This document shows positions 5,481-10,009 of a stretch of 10,009 bases of DNA, in pieces. How positions within the stretch are numbered: position 1 is the first letter of the stretch; each line of letters begins with the position of its first letter. This stretch comes from Campylobacter sp. Its GTDB lineage: Bacteria; Campylobacterota; Campylobacteria; Campylobacterales; Campylobacteraceae. Under the pieces are notes generated by a model. That model did not search any database and was not told where the DNA came from. It was given only the letters and a program-made list of their open reading frames with translations. Where the stretch lies: contig JAJQAF010000290.1 in assembly GCA_021203945.1 (NCBI GenBank), positions 1 to 10,009 of the forward strand, written 5' to 3'. The translations under genes and the position numbers were made by a program.

Positions 5481-7721
5481 TTAAAAACGTCTACCGATAG
5501 TAAATTCAAACGTATTCGTATCGTCGTTATCTTTTGCGTCAAGAGCTTTTGCAAAGATTAGTTGAAGCGGTCCGATAGGAGTTACCCATTCTATGCCTAT
5601 GCCTGCGGACGATCTTTTGATTTCGCTTAGGCTTTTATTGCCGATCATACCGTAATCATAAAACAAAACTCCGCGCATTTTAACGCGATCTATTATCGGA
5701 AAGCTAAGTTCAAAAGAATTGTTAAATGAAATTTCGCCGCCGGTTTCATACCATGTTCCGTTACCCGAATATTGCACTTTCGGAGAAACCGTTCTGCTTT
5801 CGTAACCGCGTAAATTTCTTATGCCGCCTAGGTAAAGTCTTTCATTGATAGGTATATATCCTCTATCCCAAATTTTACCGAAACTTGATTTGTATCGCAG
5901 GATAAGGTCATAGTCTATATAGTCTCTTAGCCCCAAATAGTAGTTAAAATTCGTTCGACTTTTTAGGAATTTTTCATCGCCGCCTACGCCCGCAAATTCA
6001 AGCGAGGTGCTGGCTAAAATTCCGCGTCTCGGCAAATAATAATCATCCGTGCTATTGTATGATACGGCAGGAATAACGGAGCTTTTTATATTCTTACCTT
6101 CTTTATATCCTATGGCTTTTAACGCGTTACTAAGACCTTCGATCTCGCTTTGTTCTATTACGTATGTTAAGGATGCGCTTAAATTTCTAGTTAGTTTTCT
6201 GCCGAGCGTCGTGCTAAAACCGTAAGATTTCTCGTCATAGCTATCCCAGTCGTAGTCGTTTGCGTATAGCGTTCCGCCGAGACTGTATTCGGAGTCGAAA
6301 ATTCTAGGATTTGTTAAGCTGATTTGACCGGCAAGCTCATCATCGCTTTTATCAACGCTGATCGTGCCTTGAAGTCCCGAACCGAAAATATTCGTATCCG
6401 AAAGCGAGGCGTTGAGCAATAGACCGTCGGAACTTCCGTAACCTATGCCGCCGCTTATAGAGCCCGTTGATGCCTCTTTTACTTCGACTTTTAGATCTAC
6501 GGTATTTTTATCTATGCGCTCCTCTTTTATCTCGACTTCGTCAAAGTAACTTGTCCTTTTTAGAGCGTCCTTTGAATCTTCAAGATCGGTTCTGTTGTAT
6601 AGATTGCCTTCCGTTAGATAAAGTTCTCGACGCACTACGCGATCTACCGTGCGATCGTTACCTGAGATTTGAACGTTTCTTATATATACCTGCTCGCCGG
6701 GTTCTATTTCGTATTCTATATCAACCGTTTTGTTTTCGTCGTATTTTTGAGTTTTTGGATAGACTTTAACAAACGCGTAACCTTTATTGGCGACCAAATC
6801 GTCAAGCTTTTTCATATCTTGGCGAAGTCTTGCCGAGTTCATGCGATCGCCGGACTCAAGTTTAAAGTCTTTTAAAAGCTCTTCCGTATCAAGTTCAAGC
6901 TCTTGCGGCGCGTTTATTCCGACTTTTGCCACGTCGTAAGGCTCGCCCTCATAAACGTAGTAGGTAAGATCGGCCGTATAGTTATCAAACGATGCGTTTA
7001 AATAAGGCTCCGAAACGGTTGCGTCCAGATAACCTTTTTGAAAATATTTGTCTTGAATTCTAGCTGGATCGTTGGGAAGCTCGAAAAGTTTTACCTTGCC
7101 GTCGTTTCTACCCCACATCCATCCCATAAATTCGCGACTTTTGTTTGCTACAAGCGGCTCAATATCGTCGTAATCAAACTTCTCCGCACCGACTAAATTT
7201 ACGTCTTTGATTATCATATTTTCACCGCGGTTTATATTCATCGTGATAAAAAGCGAACTATCATTGTCGGCGACGGGTTGTTTTTGCACGTCTACGACCG
7301 TATCAAAATAACCTTTTGATTCGTAATATTGGCGTATTCTTTCTTTGGTTTTTTCAATCGTGAGCTCGTCGTACATATTGCCGGGTTTTATGCTTATTAA
7401 CGATTCGATCGCAGTTTTATCGTTTGTAACGACTCCTTTTAAATCAACCCTGGCTACGCTCGGTTTTTCTTTAACATTTATTAAAAGATTGCCGTTATCG
7501 TCGGTTTCTATAAATATATCGTCGAAATAATTTTGTTTAAATAAATTCATAATAGCCTTGTCGCTAGCCTTCGGCGTTAGCTCCTGACCGACTTTTAGAC
7601 CCATGATTTGAGTGGCGACCTCCGGCGATAGATGGATAAGACCTTTGTAGTTTATCGACCGTATTGTTTGCGCATTTAGCCCGTTAATGGCTAAAAAAAG
7701 TAAGAATAAGCTTTTTTTCAT
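5481..7721 (-). CDS. bamA: Outer membrane protein assembly factor BamA (Omp85)
   Basis: This 746-aa protein is the essential outer-membrane insertase of the BAM complex. A Sec signal peptide (M-K-K then a hydrophobic stretch, residues 4-12) probably ends at L-N-A17. Five POTRA repeats follow at roughly 18-91, 92-172, 172-262, 263-345 and 346-420, each with a G-Y-F or similar turn and a G-x-x-Y/F-x-x-x-x-L start. The C-terminal barrel (about 425-746) begins G-S-I-S-G-G-I-G-Y-G and ends in G-R-R-F with the terminal aromatic typical of BAM substrates. The loop-6 V/IRGF-type motif is L-R-G-Y (637-640). E. coli BamA is 810 aa, so loops are shorter. No cysteines are seen. It has its own divergent promoter region upstream, an AGGT-type SD 9 nt before the ATG, and a hairpin downstream. 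Identity is sure. Confidence 0.96.
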   Translation of the reverse strand: MKKSLFLLFLAINGLNAQTIRSINYKGLIHLSPEVATQIMGLKVGQELTPKASDKAIMNLFKQNYFDDIFIETDDNGNLLINVKEKPSVARVDLKGVVTNDKTAIESLISIKPGNMYDELTIEKTKERIRQYYESKGYFDTVVDVQKQPVADNDSSLFITMNINRGENMIIKDVNLVGAEKFDYDDIEPLVANKSREFMGWMWGRNDGKVKLFELPNDPARIQDKYFQKGYLDATVSEPYLNASFDNYTADLTYYVYEGEPYDVAKVGINAPQELELDTEELLKDFKLESGDRMNSARLRQDMKKLDDLVANKGYAFVKVYPKTQKYDENKTVDIEYEIEPGEQVYIRNVQISGNDRTVDRVVRRELYLTEGNLYNRTDLEDSKDALKRTSYFDEVEIKEERIDKNTVDLKVEVKEASTGSISGGIGYGSSDGLLLNASLSDTNIFGSGLQGTISVDKSDDELAGQISLTNPRIFDSEYSLGGTLYANDYDWDSYDEKSYGFSTTLGRKLTRNLSASLTYVIEQSEIEGLSNALKAIGYKEGKNIKSSVIPAVSYNSTDDYYLPRRGILASTSLEFAGVGGDEKFLKSRTNFNYYLGLRDYIDYDLILRYKSSFGKIWDRGYIPINERLYLGGIRNLRGYESRTVSPKVQYSGNGTWYETGGEISFNNSFELSFPIIDRVKMRGVLFYDYGMIGNKSLSEIKRSSAGIGIEWVTPIGPLQLIFAKALDAKDNDDTNTFEFTIGRRF

Positions 7722-7742
7722 GTAAATTTAACCTAGATTTTG

Positions 7743-7748
7743 AGTATA
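7743..7748 (-). promoter_or_regulatory. Putative -10 box for bamA
   Basis: The minus strand reads TATACT here, about 22 nt before the bamA ATG. It implies a start near 7736 and a short leader containing the AGGT SD (7731-7734). An alternative is TATTAT on the same strand at 7761-7756, which overlaps the plus-strand -10 of tyrA. I cannot decide between them by eye. Confidence 0.35.
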
Positions 7749-7754
7749 AAGTCG

Positions 7755-7760
7755 TATAAT
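7755..7760 (+). promoter_or_regulatory. Putative -10 box for tyrA
   Basis: A perfect TATAAT within GTCGTATAATATC lies 51 nt before the tyrA ATG. Transcription would start near 7768, inside the inverted repeat at 7763-7784. An AAGGG SD at 7801-7805 is well placed for the ATG at 7812. No clear -35 is seen at normal spacing, which is usual for Campylobacter promoters. Confidence 0.5.
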
Positions 7761-7762
7761 AT

Positions 7763-7784
7763 CATATTTTATTTTTAAAATATG
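7763..7784. repeat. Perfect AT-rich inverted repeat in the bamA-tyrA divergent region
   Basis: Two 9-nt arms, CATATTTTA (7763-7771) and TAAAATATG (7776-7784), are exact reverse complements around a TTTT spacer. The repeat starts 2 nt after the tyrA -10 and covers its predicted start site. It could be an operator for a dimeric regulator or simply a weak RNA hairpin in the leader. The low complexity of the region makes chance a real possibility. Confidence 0.4.
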
Positions 7785-7811
7785 TAAATTTAAAATTTTT
7801 AAGGGCATTTT

Positions 7812-8642
7812 ATGAAAGTAGGGATAATAGGACTTGGATTAATGGGAGGTTCTTTGGGTCTTGCGTTAAAAGACGAAAAGCTTGTTTCTTGCGTTAGCGG
7901 ATACGATCTAAACGAAGAGCATCAAGCAAAGGCGCTTGAGCTTGGATTGGTGCATGAAATTTTAACGATCGACGAGATGAAAAAAAAGTGCGATATTATA
8001 TTTTTAGCCATTCCCGTCGAGGCGATTATAAAAATAGTGCAAAATTTAACCGATATAGACGAAAATACGACGGTTATAGACTTTGGTTCGACAAAACAAA
8101 AGATAATCGAAGCCGTTCCGATTAACATACGTAAAAATTTTATCCCGGCTCACCCTATGGCAGGCACGGAGTATTCGGGTCCGCAAGCCGCATTTAAAAC
8201 TCTTTACGGCGGTGCTGTCGTAGTCGTGTGCGATTTTGAAGAAAGCGGAGAAAAACACGTAAAACGTAGCGTTGAGCTATTTTCTCATCTTGGAATGAAG
8301 ATTGTATTTATGAGCGCCGATGAGCACGATCATCATGTCGGGCTTATCTCGCATTTACCTCACGCCATTGCATTTTCGCTTGCAAGCGGAATTCTAAAAG
8401 AGGAAGATAAGCGCCACATTATGGCACTCGGAGGTCCGACTTTTCGCGGAATGATACGTGTGGCAAAGAGTTCGCCCATAATGTGGGGAGATATTTTTAA
8501 ACAAAATAAACAAAATATAATCTCCGCAATCGATATGTTTAAGAACGAACTTGAAATGTGTGAGAGACTTATAGCACAAGAGCGTTGGGAAGAGCTACAT
8601 GAATGGATGGCGGGTGCCAGAACTATTCGAGAAATTTTATAA
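7812..8642 (+). CDS. tyrA: Prephenate dehydrogenase, monofunctional
   Basis: This 276-aa cytosolic enzyme oxidatively decarboxylates prephenate to 4-hydroxyphenylpyruvate with NAD+, the committed step to tyrosine. The N-terminal Rossmann domain starts at residue 2 with G7-L-G9-L-M-G12-G. Further TyrA signatures are D90-F-G-S-T-K-Q-K (S93 to K95), H114-P-M-A-G-T-E followed by S122-G, and the substrate region H-D-H-H-V-G-L-I-S-H-L-P-H (172-184). The last includes the conserved His of the helical dimerisation domain. The G-P-T-F-R-G-M-I-R-V-A segment (208-218) completes the set. No chorismate mutase or ACT domain is attached, unlike E. coli TyrA; the length fits the monofunctional form. It has its own promoter and is followed 60 bp later by the M23 peptidase gene in the same direction, so the two may be co-transcribed. 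Confidence 0.94.
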   Translation: MKVGIIGLGLMGGSLGLALKDEKLVSCVSGYDLNEEHQAKALELGLVHEILTIDEMKKKCDIIFLAIPVEAIIKIVQNLTDIDENTTVIDFGSTKQKIIEAVPINIRKNFIPAHPMAGTEYSGPQAAFKTLYGGAVVVVCDFEESGEKHVKRSVELFSHLGMKIVFMSADEHDHHVGLISHLPHAIAFSLASGILKEEDKRHIMALGGPTFRGMIRVAKSSPIMWGDIFKQNKQNIISAIDMFKNELEMCERLIAQERWEELHEWMAGARTIREIL

Positions 8643-8669
8643 TTAACTAAAAATTTAACGATATTTATG

Positions 8670-8675
8670 TAAAAT
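8670..8675 (+). promoter_or_regulatory. Weak candidate -10 box for the M23 peptidase gene
   Basis: TAAAAT preceded by TG in the 60-bp gap after tyrA resembles an extended -10. It would give a start near 8682 and a leader of about 20 nt with the AAGG SD at 8690-8693. The gap is very AT-rich, so this is a weak call. Read-through from tyrA is equally possible, since no terminator is seen. Confidence 0.25.
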
Positions 8676-8702
8676 TCTGCAAAATCAATAAGGTAATTTG
8701 TA

Positions 8703-10009
8703 ATGAAAAAACGAGGAATTAGCGGTCTAGGCGCTATTTTTGTTCTGATTTTATTAGCCGCGATAGGCGGCTTCGGCTATGCTTTTATGTCTAGCGATTT
8801 TGAGAGAAACGCACCGATTATAGGCATACAAGATAAAGTTTATTGGAATTTACGCTCGCCTATGAATATAAAATTTAAAGACGATCGCGGTGTAAAATTC
8901 GTTCGTATAAGTATGAACGACGGCAAGAACGACCTAAATATACTAAATCAAGTCATAGAAAAACCGAGTACCGATCTTGATATAAATTTGACTTTTCCAA
9001 AGACCGGGTTTTTTACCGCAAAAGATACTTATGAGATGATTATAGAAGCCGTAGATACGAGTAAATGGAATTTCTTTACGGGTAATAAAGCCACTAAAAA
9101 AGTGCAAGTCATTCTTGATACTACAAAACCTGATCTTTACATACTTTCGCAATCTTATTCCATCTCCAAAGGCGGTAGCGCCGTAGTAGTTTTCAGAGCT
9201 GGCGATAATCGGCTAAAAGAGGTATATGTTCAAACGAATTACGGCAAAAAATTTAAGGCGGTTCCGTTTCACAAAGAGGGATTTTATGCGTCTTTGGTCG
9301 TATGGCCGGTGAAGGTTGAAAATTTTAGCGCCGAGGTAATAGCAAGAGATTTTGCAGGAAACGAGAGCAAATCGCATGTAAGATATTTTTATGAAAATAT
9401 AAAATATAGAACCTCTACGATTGCCTTGAAGGATAATTTTTTGGACGGCAAGATTGTTGATCTGGCGGAACAATACGCAAAGGATCCAAGCTCTTTATCA
9501 AGACTGGACAAGATGAAATTCGTAAATGAAACGCTCAGGGATACTAACGATCAAAAGATAGCCGAAGTAACGTCAAATTCCGATGAAAATTTAATCAACG
9601 GCTTTAATATAGCGGCATTTTATCCGCTTAGAAACGGTAAAAAAGTGGCCGATTTTGCGGATCATCGTTATTATACTTACAACAACGAAAGAGTTAGCGA
9701 ATCTTGGCATATGGGAATAGATTTTGCTAGCGTTGCGGGAGCTCCGATCATAGCAAGTAACGCCGGCAAAGTCGTATTTGTCTCGGAAAATGGAATTTAC
9801 GGCTTAAATATAATAATGGATCACGGCTTCGGGCTTTATTCGCTTTACGCGCACTGTTCAAGCGCCCGAGTAAAACAAGGAGACAGAGTATCCGTCGGCG
9901 AGCAGATAGGAACGACGGGTACCAGCGGTCTTGCTTTGGGGGATCATTTACATTTTGGGATTTTAATCCAAGGTGAAGAGGTTAGACCTCAACAATGGAT
10001 GGATAAAAG
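8703..10009 (+). CDS. Membrane-anchored M23 (LytM-type) peptidoglycan endopeptidase, 3' end outside window
   Basis: The frame is open from the ATG at 8703 to the window edge: 435 complete codons plus two bases, with no stop. A basic start (M-K-K-R) and a hydrophobic segment at about 8-27 form a signal anchor, so the rest is periplasmic. Residues about 30-300 form a long non-catalytic region rich in predicted beta strands. The C-terminal M23 domain begins near 305 and is complete in its catalytic residues: H336-x3-D340 (zinc), H384 in Y-A-H, and H415-L-H417 (catalytic His and zinc ligand). It is therefore probably an active zinc endopeptidase that cuts peptidoglycan peptide crosslinks or stems, as the helical-shape enzymes Csd1 and Csd3 of Helicobacter do. 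Which bond it cuts cannot be told. The AAGG SD 9 nt upstream supports the start. In C. jejuni the equivalent gene (Cj0131) precedes lpxC, as I recall. Confidence 0.9.
   Translation, partial: MKKRGISGLGAIFVLILLAAIGGFGYAFMSSDFERNAPIIGIQDKVYWNLRSPMNIKFKDDRGVKFVRISMNDGKNDLNILNQVIEKPSTDLDINLTFPKTGFFTAKDTYEMIIEAVDTSKWNFFTGNKATKKVQVILDTTKPDLYILSQSYSISKGGSAVVVFRAGDNRLKEVYVQTNYGKKFKAVPFHKEGFYASLVVWPVKVENFSAEVIARDFAGNESKSHVRYFYENIKYRTSTIALKDNFLDGKIVDLAEQYAKDPSSLSRLDKMKFVNETLRDTNDQKIAEVTSNSDENLINGFNIAAFYPLRNGKKVADFADHRYYTYNNERVSESWHMGIDFASVAGAPIIASNAGKVVFVSENGIYGLNIIMDHGFGLYSLYAHCSSARVKQGDRVSVGEQIGTTGTSGLALGDHLHFGILIQGEEVRPQQWMDK

Noticed and set aside
5190-5561. 123-aa plus-strand frame covering the accD start, the spacer and the bamA end
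   Set aside because: It overlaps the clear 5' end of accD and 3' end of bamA on the other strand. It shows no recognisable domain and is a chance open frame.
8943-9473. Minus-strand frames of 69 and 86 aa inside the M23 gene
   Set aside because: The plus-strand frame carries a complete, motif-supported M23 protein; these are shadows of it.
1-10009. Mobile element, CRISPR array, toxin-antitoxin, phage-defence or biosynthetic cluster
   Set aside because: I read both strands for direct-repeat arrays, transposase or integrase motifs, tRNA-like ends and small paired ORFs and saw none. Every long stretch is covered by core genes.

Overview
The window looks like ordinary core chromosome from a Campylobacterota bacterium, most likely a Campylobacter species. 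By eye the base composition is moderately AT-rich, so it may be one of the less AT-rich species (C. concisus, C. curvus or C. showae type). Supporting signs are the protein styles (TtcA-like, short DksA, RecO and M23 proteins), the tight gene packing, and a gene order that resembles, from memory, the C. jejuni Cj0117-Cj0131 region. The species assignment is inference. I see no rRNA, tRNA, CRISPR array, insertion sequence, prophage or integrase.

Layout. (1) Positions 1-1034, plus strand: the 3' end of mtnN (MTA/SAH/aminofutalosine nucleosidase), overlapping by 4 nt a TtcA-like PP-loop ATPase. (2) Positions 1038-5345, minus strand: a compact six-gene unit read accD, rlmH, dksA-like, a two-TM protein of unknown function, dus, recO. 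Its gaps are 3, 9 and 10 nt, then a 4-nt overlap, then 0 nt, so it is almost certainly one operon. A good sigma70-type -10 box lies before accD. (3) Positions 5346-5480: a 135-bp spacer with that promoter and a GC-rich hairpin behind bamA. (4) Positions 5481-7721, minus strand: bamA, complete, with signal peptide, five POTRA repeats and a 16-strand-type barrel. (5) Positions 7722-7811: a 90-bp AT-rich divergent promoter region with a perfect 9-bp inverted repeat. (6) Positions 7812-10009, plus strand: tyrA (prephenate dehydrogenase), then a membrane-anchored M23 peptidase that runs off the end.

The genes are mostly housekeeping. Envelope functions are AccD (fatty acid precursor), BamA (outer membrane protein assembly) and the M23 enzyme (peptidoglycan trimming). 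Translation and RNA functions are RlmH, Dus and the TtcA-like protein. The rest are DksA-like (transcription and stringent response), RecO (repair), MtnN (methionine/SAM salvage and menaquinone) and TyrA (tyrosine).

I found no convincing undescribed system. Two points deserve attention. The TtcA-like protein lacks one of the three cysteines that hold the Fe-S cluster in TtcA. The unknown gene at 2573-3574 has an N-terminus with LapA-like topology joined to a long helical cytosolic domain.
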